Assembly (NCBI GenBank): GCA_958408685.1 | Contig: CATYLC010000008.1 | Coordinates: 21,211-85,210, forward strand | Source: an uncultured Collinsella sp. | GTDB lineage: Bacteria; Actinomycetota; Coriobacteriia; Coriobacteriales; Coriobacteriaceae | DNA: 64,000 bases | Reading direction: 5' to 3' | Part shown: one piece after another, positions 1 through 8,543 of the stretch | Layout of the letters: every line of letters starts with the position of its first letter | How positions within the stretch are numbered: position 1 is the first letter of the stretch | Program-made: the position numbers and the translations under genes | Notes under the pieces: generated by a model | Databases searched by the model: none | The model's input: only the letters and a program-made list of their open reading frames with translations | What the model was told of the DNA's origin: nothing

Positions 1-689
<689 letters not shown>

Positions 690-711
690 TCGAGTTCCGT
701 CGTTCTAACAA

Positions 712-752
712 CAAGGCCCGGCTCCGCATCAAGACGGAGCCGGGCCTTGTTT
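712..752 (+). terminator. rho-independent terminator of glmS
   Basis: A 14-bp GC-rich stem (AAGGCCCGGCTCCG paired with CGGAGCCGGGCCTT) closes an 8-nt loop and is followed by TGTTTCATTT, 25 bases after the glmS stop. Confidence 0.85.
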
Positions 753-767
753 CATTTGCCCAGATAA

Positions 768-804
768 AACCTGCCAAAATGAACCTGTCCCTTTTTGGCA
801 GGTT
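768..804. repeat. REP-like palindrome with CTGTCCCTTT core
   Basis: The arms AACCTGCCAAAA and TTTTTGGCAGGTT flank a core with CCTGTCCC. It overlaps the stop codon of the minus-strand GntR gene. The core resembles the GGGACAGTCCC palindromes found elsewhere in this window, but the outer stem sequence is different. Confidence 0.6.
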
Positions 805-1504
805 AGCGGAGCTTGCTGGTCTCGAAGTACTCGGGGAACTGGTCCAGAACCTCGGTTTGGTTGCGGAACATCATGTGCAGGTGCTTGCTGACCAAAAAGC
901 TCGCTTCGATGGGGTCGCGACCGGCGATAGCGCGGCGAATCTGCTTGTGCTCGTTCACGATGTCCTGATTGTCGAGAACCTGCGTGGCGGCGCGCAGCCA
1001 GCGGAAGCGCTCCAGGTCGGCATTGGTCTCTTCGAGCCACGACCACACGGTGCTGCGACATGCGATGCTAAAAATCATGTGATGCATGAGGTTGTCGCTC
1101 AAAAAGAAGCCGATGCGATCCTCTTCGGCCATGGCCTTTTCCTGCAGCGCGATGGCTCGGTCGAGCTGCTCGATGCCTGCCGAGGTGGCGCGCGCACAGC
1201 ACTCCACGATTACCTGCTTTTCCAGATGCTCGCGGATGTAACAGGCACTCTCGGCAAGGGTGAGGTTGATGGGCGAGACGTAGGTGCCGCTTTGGGGCAC
1301 GGTGCGCACCAGGCCTTCCTGCGCCAAGCGGACCAAAGCCTCGCGCACAGGGGTGCGCCCCATATCCAGGTCATCGCAAAGTTGCTTGACGCCCAGCTTT
1401 TCGCCCGGCTTGTAGTCCAGGTAGACGATTTTGCGTCGAATGGTGTGGTAGGACTGGTCCTGTAGGCTCGTTTCCTGCTCGCCGACGTGCATCGATTCTT
1501 CCAT
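803..1504 (-). CDS. GntR-family transcriptional regulator, FCD (FadR) subfamily
   Basis: This is a DNA-binding repressor or activator that probably senses a small carboxylate. The N-terminal winged helix shows the GntR pattern LGVKQLCDDLDMGRTPVREA, followed by LVRLAQEGLVRTVPQSGTYV. The C-terminal all-helical FCD domain carries candidate metal or ligand residues in DNLMHH, NEHKQI and SKHLHMM. The frame opens at ATG 1534, but that codon has no Shine-Dalgarno site; ATG 1504 has GAGG four bases upstream and is preferred. It is divergent from the YeiH-like transporter at 1698, so it may regulate that gene. The effector is unknown. Confidence 0.85.
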   Translation of the reverse strand: MEESMHVGEQETSLQDQSYHTIRRKIVYLDYKPGEKLGVKQLCDDLDMGRTPVREALVRLAQEGLVRTVPQSGTYVSPINLTLAESACYIREHLEKQVIVECCARATSAGIEQLDRAIALQEKAMAEEDRIGFFLSDNLMHHMIFSIACRSTVWSWLEETNADLERFRWLRAATQVLDNQDIVNEHKQIRRAIAGRDPIEASFLVSKHLHMMFRNQTEVLDQFPEYFETSKLR

Positions 1505-1697
1505 AGCGCCTCGCAACTGTTCTATCAAACTCATATGTCAGTTGTTAATTATGCCGCGAATCAGCTCTCCGCGGTGGGTAATTCGGCTGTTGCCTGAGAA
1601 CTATTGCGGCATCTTAGTCTGTGTTTGCGCAAGGCTGCGCTCAATGTTGCCGTATCATAAGCCGTCGCAAACGTGAAATAGAAAGAAGGAGTCCCAT

Positions 1698-2732
1698 ATG
1701 CAACTGGCAAATATCGTACGCGAGCGCTGGAAAGGCGTCTTGTTCTGCCTGATCGTCGCCATTCCCGCGACGTTGCTCGGCAAACAAATTGAGGTGGTCG
1801 GCGGTCCGGTATTTGCCATCCTCTTTGGCATGGTCCTGGCGCTCGTCTTTCCCAAGAATCGTCGCGAACAGCTCTCCGTCGGCGTTACCTATACGTCCAA
1901 AAAAGTCTTGCAATACGCGGTTATCCTGCTTGGCTTTGGCATGAACCTCTCCCAGATCCTGTCCAAGGGCGCCCAGTCGCTGCCGATTATCGTGGCGACG
2001 ATCTCGACTTCGCTTGTCATCGCCTTTGTGCTCTGCCGCGTCATGAACGTACCGGGCAAGATCGCGACGCTTGTAGGTGTGGGTTCGTCGATTTGCGGCG
2101 GTTCGGCCATCGCTGCGACCGCGCCCGTCATCGACGCCGACGATCACGAGATTGCCCAGGCCATTTCGGTCATCTTCCTGTTTAACGTTATCGCGGCGCT
2201 CGTGTTTCCGACGCTCGGCGGCATGCTCGGGCTGACCAACGAGGGCTTTGGCCTGTTTGCTGGCACCGCCATCAACGACACCTCGTCCGTAACGGCTGCG
2301 GCGAGCGCTTGGGACAGCATGCATCCCGGCGCCAATGTGCTCGAGAGCGCCACGGTGGTCAAGCTCACCAGGACGCTGGCCATTATTCCCATCACGTTGG
2401 CCCTCGCATGCTGGCAGATGCATCTGGCGCGCAAGGCCGGCGGCGACGCCAAAAGCACGTTCTCGCTCAAACGCGCGTTTCCCATGTTCGTGCTGTTCTT
2501 TGTGCTGGCGAGCGTAATCACCACGGTGCTTCAGCTTCCCGCGTCCATTACTGCGCCCATCAAGGAGCTGTCGAAGTTCTTTATTGTGATGGCCATGGCG
2601 GCTATTGGCTTTAATACCGATATCGTCGATCTGGTCAAAAAGGGCGGCAAGCCCATCGCGTTGGGCTTTTGCTGCTGGATTGGCATTGCGTGCATGAGTT
2701 TGGGAATGCAGCACGTGCTGGGAATCTGGTAG
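1698..2732 (+). CDS. YeiH/UPF0324 family putative sulfate (anion) exporter
   Basis: A 344-residue integral membrane protein with about ten hydrophobic segments, the normal size for family PF03601 (YeiH, conserved hypothetical 698). Family-typical stretches include the glycine-rich VGVGSSICGGSAIAATAPVI and the later GLFAGTAINDTSSVTAAAS. Members are annotated as putative sulfate or sulfonate-related exporters, but the transported ion is not proven. The ATG is preceded by AAGAAGGAG with good spacing. The divergent GntR/FCD gene at 1504 is the likely regulator, by position only. Confidence 0.88.
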   Translation: MQLANIVRERWKGVLFCLIVAIPATLLGKQIEVVGGPVFAILFGMVLALVFPKNRREQLSVGVTYTSKKVLQYAVILLGFGMNLSQILSKGAQSLPIIVATISTSLVIAFVLCRVMNVPGKIATLVGVGSSICGGSAIAATAPVIDADDHEIAQAISVIFLFNVIAALVFPTLGGMLGLTNEGFGLFAGTAINDTSSVTAAASAWDSMHPGANVLESATVVKLTRTLAIIPITLALACWQMHLARKAGGDAKSTFSLKRAFPMFVLFFVLASVITTVLQLPASITAPIKELSKFFIVMAMAAIGFNTDIVDLVKKGGKPIALGFCCWIGIACMSLGMQHVLGIW

Positions 2733-2786
2733 AGAGGTAGCTTATTTGCGTGCTGCGTACTGACGAGCGCATTCTCACGGTGGTGC

Positions 2787-2847
2787 GATAGGAGCTCTTG
2801 CGGGTATGGCTTGTCCGCAGGTTTATAAGTCCCGAAGAGCTCTTATC
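2787..2847. repeat. imperfect inverted repeat between yeiH-like gene and regulator
   Basis: GATAGGAGCTCTTGCGGG at the left and CCCGAAGAGCTCTTATC at the right are near-complementary around a 26-base loop. There is no clear T-run, so this could be a weak terminator or an operator. The rest of the 266-base gap holds nothing else I recognise. Confidence 0.35.
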
Positions 2848-2998
2848 GCCCCGCCAGGATGGCGATGCGGGGCAACACCTATACTCGCAGGACGGCGCTT
2901 TCTGCCCTATAGTGTTTGGTGAGCAATATCGTTCAATTTTGAAACACTCGGTCGTACGACCGTCGGCGGTTGCACGACGCCGCGGACAGGGGCAAATC

Positions 2999-4216
2999 AT
3001 GGATGGCGATGCCAAACTGAACATCTTGACCGAGGCCCTGGCTGCTGCCGGGGCCTCGGCATTGGCAATCGATGCGCGTGGGGACGTCGCGATTTCGACC
3101 ATGAATGACGCGGCGCTTGAGCGGGATGTGGCGGCTTTTGTAGCTGAGCGCCTCGACCGTATAGGAGACGGTGCGCGTCTGGTTATGGGACGTGCAGGTA
3201 CGCGCCTGAGCCTGACCGTTCGCCCCACCGACAAAGAGGGCGGGGGCCTTTGGGTCGTCGTGGTCCGCGAGGTGCGCGGTGCCGCGGCGCATGCGGGCAT
3301 CGAGTGGCTCAACGCCGACGAAGTTGAGGTCCGCTATGAATCGAGCGCGTACGGCATCGTTGAGGGAGCGGCTTCAGTGGCTGCGCCGGTCGTCGAGAGC
3401 TACGCGCGCGGTGTGCCCCTTATGCTCGAGGGCGAGCTGGGCGCGGGTCAGGTCGAGATCGCCAAGCGCCTCTACCTGGACGGTCCTTTTGCCGGTCAGC
3501 CCTTTGTTTCCGTTGCGCTCGATGAGCTCACCGAGCGCGGTTGGCGCCATGTGCTCAAAAGCGCCGAATCGCCGTTGTTCCAAACGGGGCTGACCCTTTG
3601 CATTGAGGGCTGGAACGCGGTTGGCCCCCAGCGCCTCCGCGAGCTGGTCTCCACGATGACCGACACCGCGTTGGCGACGCGTTGCCATGTGGTGCTGACG
3701 GCGAATGACATGCCGGGCGGCGGCGAAAGTGATCAAGCCGCCTTTGTGACCGAGCGCTTCGCCTGTGCGGTGAGCGTGGCGCCGGCAATCGCCGAGCAGG
3801 GAGCCGCGTCGACGAAGGTCGCGCGCTATTTGGAATATCTCGCTGACGCATTTGGGACGGCAGCACCCACGCTGTCTGCCGCGGCGACGAAGACGCTCGA
3901 TGCTTACCGCTGGCCGCGCAATTATCTGCAGCTCCGCGAGGTCTCGGAACGACTGTATATATTGGTGGGGACGGGCACGGTGGACCGCGCTGTGACGGAG
4001 GAAGTGCTCGCCCAAGAGGACGTGATTAAGACCGCAACCTTTGGCGCCCCGACGCTCGAAAGTGACCTGTATATCCTGCGACCGCTGGCCGATACCGAGC
4101 GAGATATCGCGCATCTGGTTGTAGATCATCTCCACGGCAACCGAACCCGTGCGGCGGAGGTGCTGGGCATAAGCCGTACAACGCTGTGGCGCTTGCTGAA
4201 GGACGATGACCGTTGA
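2999..4216 (+). CDS. enhancer-binding-protein-like regulator with degenerate AAA+ core and Fis-type HTH
   Basis: A 405-residue regulator. Its centre aligns by eye with the sigma-54 activator ATPase (the GELGAG...VEIAKRLYL...PFVSVALDEL region), but the Walker A Lys is replaced (GAGQVE). The Walker B region reads LTLCIEGWNAV rather than LFLDEI, and no GAFTGA loop is visible. The C-terminus is a Fis/HTH_8 helix-turn-helix, NRTRAAEVLGISRTTLWRLL. The frame is open from 2798, but ATG 2999 has ACAGGGG six bases upstream and starts the recognisable protein. It probably acts on the housekeeping polymerase in the manner of TyrR; this is inference. Confidence 0.7.
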   Translation: MDGDAKLNILTEALAAAGASALAIDARGDVAISTMNDAALERDVAAFVAERLDRIGDGARLVMGRAGTRLSLTVRPTDKEGGGLWVVVVREVRGAAAHAGIEWLNADEVEVRYESSAYGIVEGAASVAAPVVESYARGVPLMLEGELGAGQVEIAKRLYLDGPFAGQPFVSVALDELTERGWRHVLKSAESPLFQTGLTLCIEGWNAVGPQRLRELVSTMTDTALATRCHVVLTANDMPGGGESDQAAFVTERFACAVSVAPAIAEQGAASTKVARYLEYLADAFGTAAPTLSAAATKTLDAYRWPRNYLQLREVSERLYILVGTGTVDRAVTEEVLAQEDVIKTATFGAPTLESDLYILRPLADTERDIAHLVVDHLHGNRTRAAEVLGISRTTLWRLLKDDDR

Positions 4217-4300
4217 GCGAGGCGCCCGTGACCGCGCGCGACGCGTGTGCTACAGTCCAAAGCGTTATTGTTTCGATTTGGTTACGGCGTGCGAGGGCAT

Positions 4301-4876
4301 ATGGCTGAGACTTCAAAACCGAGCCGCAGAAGGCGGAGCGCCGCGCCGGTTAACCGACGCACGACATCGGTGACGTGGGGCAAACACGCCTCGGGGTTTG
4401 ATGGCTCGTTCAAGCGCACTAAATACGGCTATCCTTCGGCAAGCGCCCGCTTGGCCATGCAGGCAGAGTCCTCGCTGTGGGGTCGCAAACGCGTGGTGGG
4501 CTCAAAGCTCAAGCACGACGGCACGCTTGGTTACATCAGTCGCGGGGCGGCTCGCCGCAGCGGGCTCAACCCGGCTGGTTGGCATCGTTATGTGCCGATC
4601 GTGGCCGTCGTTGCAGTGATCGTCATCGCACTCGCCGCGCTCGGCTACGCCGGCGGTGGCGCCAACTTGGACGCAGTGTTTAAATCGCCCGAGCTCGCGC
4701 ATGCAGGCACAGAAGTTGTCGAGGGCGCGCAGACCCAGACAGGCGTCGCGCCCCAGCGCGGCATCGTCGCGGCGGCCTCCACCATCGCCGATGCGCAAAA
4801 GGACGAAGACAAGCAAGGCGACGACGTCGATGCGAATCAGACGAGCGAAACGGCAACAACTCCATCGGCGGGATAA
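4301..4876 (+). CDS. hypothetical single-pass membrane protein with basic N-terminus
   Basis: A 191-residue protein of no family I recognise. The first 105 or so residues are very basic (runs such as KPSRRRRSAAPVNRR) and probably cytoplasmic. One strong transmembrane segment follows (YVPIVAVVAVIVIALAALGY, about residues 107-126), then an acidic, low-complexity Ala/Thr/Asp-rich tail, probably extracellular. ATG 4301 has GAGGGC upstream; an in-frame GTG at 4247 would add 18 unconvincing residues. It stands alone after the Fis-type regulator gene, 84 bases downstream. Confidence 0.6.
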   Translation: MAETSKPSRRRRSAAPVNRRTTSVTWGKHASGFDGSFKRTKYGYPSASARLAMQAESSLWGRKRVVGSKLKHDGTLGYISRGAARRSGLNPAGWHRYVPIVAVVAVIVIALAALGYAGGGANLDAVFKSPELAHAGTEVVEGAQTQTGVAPQRGIVAAASTIADAQKDEDKQGDDVDANQTSETATTPSAG

Positions 4877-4886
4877 GTTGCGAGTG

Positions 4887-4922
4887 GGGCAGCTAATTTG
4901 GGACGGGGCTTTTTAGCTGCCC
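4887..4922. repeat. inverted repeat containing AGCTAATTTGGGACGGGGCTTT
   Basis: GGGCAGCTAA and TTAGCTGCCC are a perfect 10-bp inverted pair. The interior TTTGGGACGGGGCTTTTT recurs in closely similar form, inverted, near 17785-17805, so this belongs to a dispersed family rather than being a unique terminator. Confidence 0.5.
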
Positions 4923-4993
4923 AAGACAGTGGCTCATTCGATGTCAGTCGCCAAAAGCGAGCGAGCCGCATTTGCGCCAAGGTGACGTGAAAT

Positions 4994-5100
4994 GAGAGGG
5001 CGCTGACCTTCTGGTCGTGCCCTCGAAATTGAACGTCAGATTGGCGTGAATGCGGCCCGCGCAGCGTCAACGAGCCCGCCGTTCGGTAGAACGGCGGAAC
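4994..5100 (-). ncRNA. candidate structured RNA element, copy 1 of 3
   Basis: Read on the minus strand, immediately after the nitroreductase stop. It begins with a 9-bp hairpin CCGCCGTTC/GAACGGCGG with loop TACC (5076-5097). A GACGCTGC-containing linker follows, then CCAATCTG and TTCAA. It ends with hairpin GAGGGC/GCCCTC around ACGACCAGAAGGTCAGC (4996-5024). The other copies at 50541 and 59203 keep the loops and linker words but have different paired stem bases. This could be a 3'-end RNA element or a mobile structured repeat. I cannot test it against Rfam. Confidence 0.55.
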
Positions 5101-5103
5101 TAA

Positions 5104-5625
5104 TTACCTTACGTAGATGATGTTGTTGCGGCGCGGTTTTGCCTCGGGTAGCGTGTCCTCGGCGTAGCCAAGAATGCAGTTACCGACACCGCGCAGGTTG
5201 CCGTCGGCGGGCAGGCCCCAGCTGGCCAGCAGCTCCAGGCCCTCGGGCGAGTCAAAGACCTCATGCGCGCGGTGAATCCAGCACGAATCGACGCCCAGTG
5301 CATAGGCGGCGTTGAGCAAGTTGCCCATGGCGAGCGAGCCGTCTTCCAGATGTGTGGGCACGCTGCGGTCAACCAGCACCACCACAACGGTCTTGGCGCC
5401 ATAGAAGGGGTCGCCGTTGCTGCCCATGACCTGGGCGTTGAGCTGTGAGAGACGCTCGACGGTCGCGGGGTCGGTGACGGCGACAAACGTCACCGGCTGG
5501 CGGCCCATGCCGCTCGGTGCATATTGGCCGGCTTCGATAATACGTGCAAGCTTTTCGGCCTCGACGGGACGATCGCTGTAGTTGCGGCAGCTGCGACGGT
5601 GAATGAGTGCTTCGATAGTCTCCAT
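5104..5625 (-). CDS. nitroreductase family protein
   Basis: A 173-residue FMN-dependent nitroreductase-like oxidoreductase, probably using NAD(P)H on a small electrophilic substrate. The N-terminal IHRRSCRNYSDRPVE is the usual nitroreductase FMN-phosphate motif, followed by YAPSGMGRQPVTFVAV. The segment GVDSCWIHRAHEVF and the late GVGNCILGYAED fit the family. ATG 5625 is chosen because AAGGAG lies seven bases upstream; the frame is open for 32 further codons without a comparable site. The 294-base gap upstream holds no feature I can name. Confidence 0.85.
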   Translation of the reverse strand: METIEALIHRRSCRNYSDRPVEAEKLARIIEAGQYAPSGMGRQPVTFVAVTDPATVERLSQLNAQVMGSNGDPFYGAKTVVVVLVDRSVPTHLEDGSLAMGNLLNAAYALGVDSCWIHRAHEVFDSPEGLELLASWGLPADGNLRGVGNCILGYAEDTLPEAKPRRNNIIYVR

Positions 5626-5919
5626 GGTGTCTCCTTGCGGTGGCGTTGCAGATGCCCCGTTCATACCCGTCGGGCTCAAACGATAGACGGTCAATTGCCT
5701 GGCCAAAAGGATAGATTCCAATTGGGAAAGTAGGTTTGCATAAAAGTACCTTCAGAATGTGACAAACAAATGGGATGGTTAAACGTTTTATCCCGTCTAC
5801 CCTGCGGTTTTTTACCACTTGCCTAAATGACGAACGCATAACCTCTGATAAAGGTTTTACTAAAGGAGTACCAACGTTTATCAATGCGCCGTGGTGGCGC
5901 CGGGCCAGGAGGTAACATC

Positions 5920-6210
5920 ATGTTCCAGGCTGGAGATGTCGTCGAGACCGATTTCGAAGGATTTCTGAAGCTGCTGCGTTCCAAGACGCGCGCTTTCGTG
6001 TCGATCAACGATCACGAGTACTACATCACGCACACCGATGGCTATTGGCGTGTTCAGGATTGCGAGGCCCTCAACGACAAGGGCCACTTTACTGACTGCT
6101 CTGAGTTGGTCAACACGGTCTGCGAGGTCGTCGAGCTGCCGTGGATTGCCGGCAAGAGCCTGCATGACAGCTTCTCGGGCGCTACGGTCTATGAGGCCGT
6201 CGCCGCTTAA
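5920..6210 (+). CDS. small hypothetical protein, 96 aa
   Basis: A soluble, slightly acidic protein with no recognised family. The start is firm: AGGAGGT precedes ATG 5920 by seven bases. The sequence is rich in aromatic and acidic residues (for example NDHEYYITHTDGYWRVQD), which suggests a compact alpha/beta fold. It has two isolated Cys in the middle (QDCEAL, TDCSEL) and a third in VCEVVE, with no clear metal-binding spacing. It is a single-gene unit closed by a strong terminator. Confidence 0.6.
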   Translation: MFQAGDVVETDFEGFLKLLRSKTRAFVSINDHEYYITHTDGYWRVQDCEALNDKGHFTDCSELVNTVCEVVELPWIAGKSLHDSFSGATVYEAVAA

Positions 6211-6235
6211 CAGCCAACACTCGATATTCTCTCGC

Positions 6236-6272
6236 AACCGCCGGCGCCGCCCCCGCGCCGGCGGTCTTTTTT
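6236..6272 (+). terminator. rho-independent terminator
   Basis: ACCGCCGGCGC pairs with GCGCCGGCGGT around a short C-rich loop and is followed by CTTTTTTG, 26 bases after the stop of the small gene at 5920. Confidence 0.88.
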
Positions 6273-6323
6273 GTCGATATGCTTATGTAGAGCCGACCAT
6301 AAACAACGAGCTTATCGACGATA

Positions 6324-6373
6324 GTCAAAACTCGGACTAATGTAGAGATATTAATTGGTCAAAACTCGGACTA
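6324..6373. promoter_or_regulatory. duplicated 16-bp operator upstream of MarR/ABC operon
   Basis: The 16-mer GTCAAAACTCGGACTA occurs at 6324-6339 and again at 6358-6373, exactly 34 bases apart (about three helical turns) in the same orientation. The second copy ends four bases before the first possible MarR start. The likely reading is an autoregulatory site for the adjacent MarR protein; this is inference from position. Confidence 0.7.
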
Positions 6374-6377
6374 TCGA

Positions 6378-6791
6378 ATGGTGGGAGAGATGAATAGTGC
6401 AGTTAGCCCGGTCGATTTCGACTGGATGCTCGTCGACACGAGTGCGGCGGGCGGAAGCGTTGCCGTGAGTCGGCTGACGAGTGAATGGTTCTACAGCAAA
6501 CAGACCATCAATTCGGCGATTAAGACGCTTAGGGCGCGAGGGCTTGCGACGTTGGAGTTTGCCGAGGGTAGTCGTAAGAACAAGGTTGTGCGACTGACCG
6601 AAGAAGGCGTGCGGTTTGCCAAGCGCTACGCGTTGCCGGCGCAAAAAGCCGAGCAACAGGCATTCGAAGCGCTCGAGCCGTGGGAACAGCGCGAGATCAT
6701 GCGCTTGGTTGGTAAGTTCTCCAATGTTCTTAACGAAGAGTGCGAGGCATTTAAACGGCAAGTGGCTGCCGAGAACGAGACTGACGAATAG
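6378..6791 (+). CDS. MarR-family transcriptional regulator with short N-terminus
   Basis: A 137-residue winged-helix protein. The core reads LTSEWFYSKQTINSAIKTLR, ARGLATLEFAEGSRKNKVVRL and TEEGVRFAKRY, matching the MarR recognition helix and wing. The usual first dimerisation helix (about 30 residues) is missing: upstream the frame is open to 6300 but has no standard start. Starts at ATG 6378 or 6390 are both possible; 6390 has GGGAG close by. It leads an operon with two ABC exporter genes and probably represses them through the duplicated operator. Confidence 0.78.
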   Translation: MVGEMNSAVSPVDFDWMLVDTSAAGGSVAVSRLTSEWFYSKQTINSAIKTLRARGLATLEFAEGSRKNKVVRLTEEGVRFAKRYALPAQKAEQQAFEALEPWEQREIMRLVGKFSNVLNEECEAFKRQVAAENETDE

Positions 6792-6805
6792 GGCGAGGGG
6801 GACAC

Positions 6806-8542
6806 ATGCGACTCTTAATGAGGTTTATGAGGCCGTACCGCGGTCTGATTGCGGTGACGCTGTTTGCGGTGCTGATAGATAACGTCGGTACGCTGTTGGT
6901 TCCCACGATGCTGGCGAACATGGTCAACACCGGTATTACCACGGGCGATGTCGACTATATTTTACGCAACGGCCTGTACATGCTTATCGCGACCGGCATG
7001 GCCAGCGGCGGCACGGTGTTGGGCTGCTATCTTTCGGCGCGCCTGGCCGCCAACGTGGCCTGCGATATCCGCAATGCCGTGTACGACAAGTCGCTCGAGC
7101 TGTCCGCCAGCGACTTTGAGCGCTTTGGCACGGGTTCGATGATCACGCGCTCGCTCAACGACATCAACGTGATTCAGCAAGCTGTCCTTCAGACGATTCA
7201 GTTGGTGCTGCCGGTGCCGTTCTTGGCCGTGGCGGGCATCATCTTTGCCTGGTTTATCGATCCTGCCATGGGCACGCTGCTGGGCGTGGTGGTTGCGATC
7301 GTGCTGGTGGCGGCGGTCTTTACCGTTGCCAACGCCGCGCCGATCTTTATGCGCCTGCAGAGCTTTATCGACCGCATGAACGTGGTGCTGCGCGAAAACA
7401 TCGTGGGCGTGCGCGTCATCCGTGCGTTTAACAAGGAGCGTCACGAGGAGCGGCGCCTGGACGAGGTGTTCAGCGACTACGCCGCCAACGCCATCAAAGT
7501 CAACCACCTGTTTGTGGGCCTCGACAGCTCCAGCTTCTTTTTGATGAATATCGCCGAGGTGGCGGTGCTGTGGGTGGGCGGCAACCGCGTGGGCGTCCAT
7601 GCCATGCAAATCGGTAGCATCTCGGCCGTGCTGGAGTACGCGATCCTGATCCTGTTCTTTGTGATGATGGCGCAGATGGTGATTCTGACGCTTCCGCGCG
7701 CCGCGGCGTGTCTCAACCGCGCGCAACAGGTGCTCGAAATCGAGCCGAGCATCGTGGACGGCAAGCGCACGCTGGGCACGTGCGCGGCGGAGTCTGTTGA
7801 CGGTACCGATGCGGTTGCCGTGTTCGACCATATGTCGTTCCGTTTTGACGATGCCGACGAGGACACCCTGTGCGACCTGAGCTTTGCCTGTCGTCGTGGC
7901 CAGACCACGGCGATTGTGGGCTCGACGGGTTCGGGCAAGTCGACGGTGGCCAAGCTCTTGTTGCGTTTCCACGATGCCACGAAGGGCGCCATTCGCCTGA
8001 ACGGCGTTGACCTGTGCGACCTTTCGCAAGGTGAGATTCGCGGGCATATCGCTTACGTGCCGCAGAAGGCGTGGCTGTTCTCGGGCACCGTTGCAAGCAA
8101 CCTGCGCTTTGGGAACGAAGACGCGACTGATGCCGACATGCTCCATGCGCTGGAGGTTGCCCAGAGCACCTTTGTGCTCGACCAGCCGCAGGGGCTCGAT
8201 ACGCCGGTATCCCAGGGCGGTACGAACTTCTCGGGCGGCCAGCGTCAGCGCCTGGCCATCGCCCGTGCGCTCATGAAGCATGCCGATCTATATATCTTCG
8301 ATGACAGTTTTTCGGCCCTGGACTTTAAGACCGATGCCGCCCTGCGCCATGCGCTGCAGGACGAGACGCGCGATGCCGCGGTGCTCATCATCGCGCAGCG
8401 TATCTCGACCATTCTGCATGCCGATCAGATCGTGGTGCTCAAAGACGGCGAGATCGTCGGCCTAGGCACGCACGATGAGCTCATGGAAACCTGCGAGGTG
8501 TACCGCGCTATCGCGGAATCGCAGATGAAGGGAGGTGAGTAG
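6806..8542 (+). CDS. ABC exporter subunit 1, ATPase-degenerate half (module 1)
   Basis: A 578-residue half transporter: an N-terminal six-helix membrane domain and a C-terminal nucleotide-binding domain from about residue 330. Walker A GSTGSGKST and signature FSGGQRQRLAIARAL are intact. The Walker B end is FDDSFSALD with Asp for the catalytic Glu, and the switch His is Gln (IAQRIST). This is the pattern of the degenerate half in heterodimeric exporters such as TM287/288. It starts at ATG 6806 with GGGGGA upstream, 14 bases after marR, and is followed one base later by the partner gene. The substrate is unknown; multidrug or lipid export is possible. Confidence 0.9.
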   Translation: MRLLMRFMRPYRGLIAVTLFAVLIDNVGTLLVPTMLANMVNTGITTGDVDYILRNGLYMLIATGMASGGTVLGCYLSARLAANVACDIRNAVYDKSLELSASDFERFGTGSMITRSLNDINVIQQAVLQTIQLVLPVPFLAVAGIIFAWFIDPAMGTLLGVVVAIVLVAAVFTVANAAPIFMRLQSFIDRMNVVLRENIVGVRVIRAFNKERHEERRLDEVFSDYAANAIKVNHLFVGLDSSSFFLMNIAEVAVLWVGGNRVGVHAMQIGSISAVLEYAILILFFVMMAQMVILTLPRAAACLNRAQQVLEIEPSIVDGKRTLGTCAAESVDGTDAVAVFDHMSFRFDDADEDTLCDLSFACRRGQTTAIVGSTGSGKSTVAKLLLRFHDATKGAIRLNGVDLCDLSQGEIRGHIAYVPQKAWLFSGTVASNLRFGNEDATDADMLHALEVAQSTFVLDQPQGLDTPVSQGGTNFSGGQRQRLAIARALMKHADLYIFDDSFSALDFKTDAALRHALQDETRDAAVLIIAQRISTILHADQIVVLKDGEIVGLGTHDELMETCEVYRAIAESQMKGGE

Positions 8543-8543
8543 C

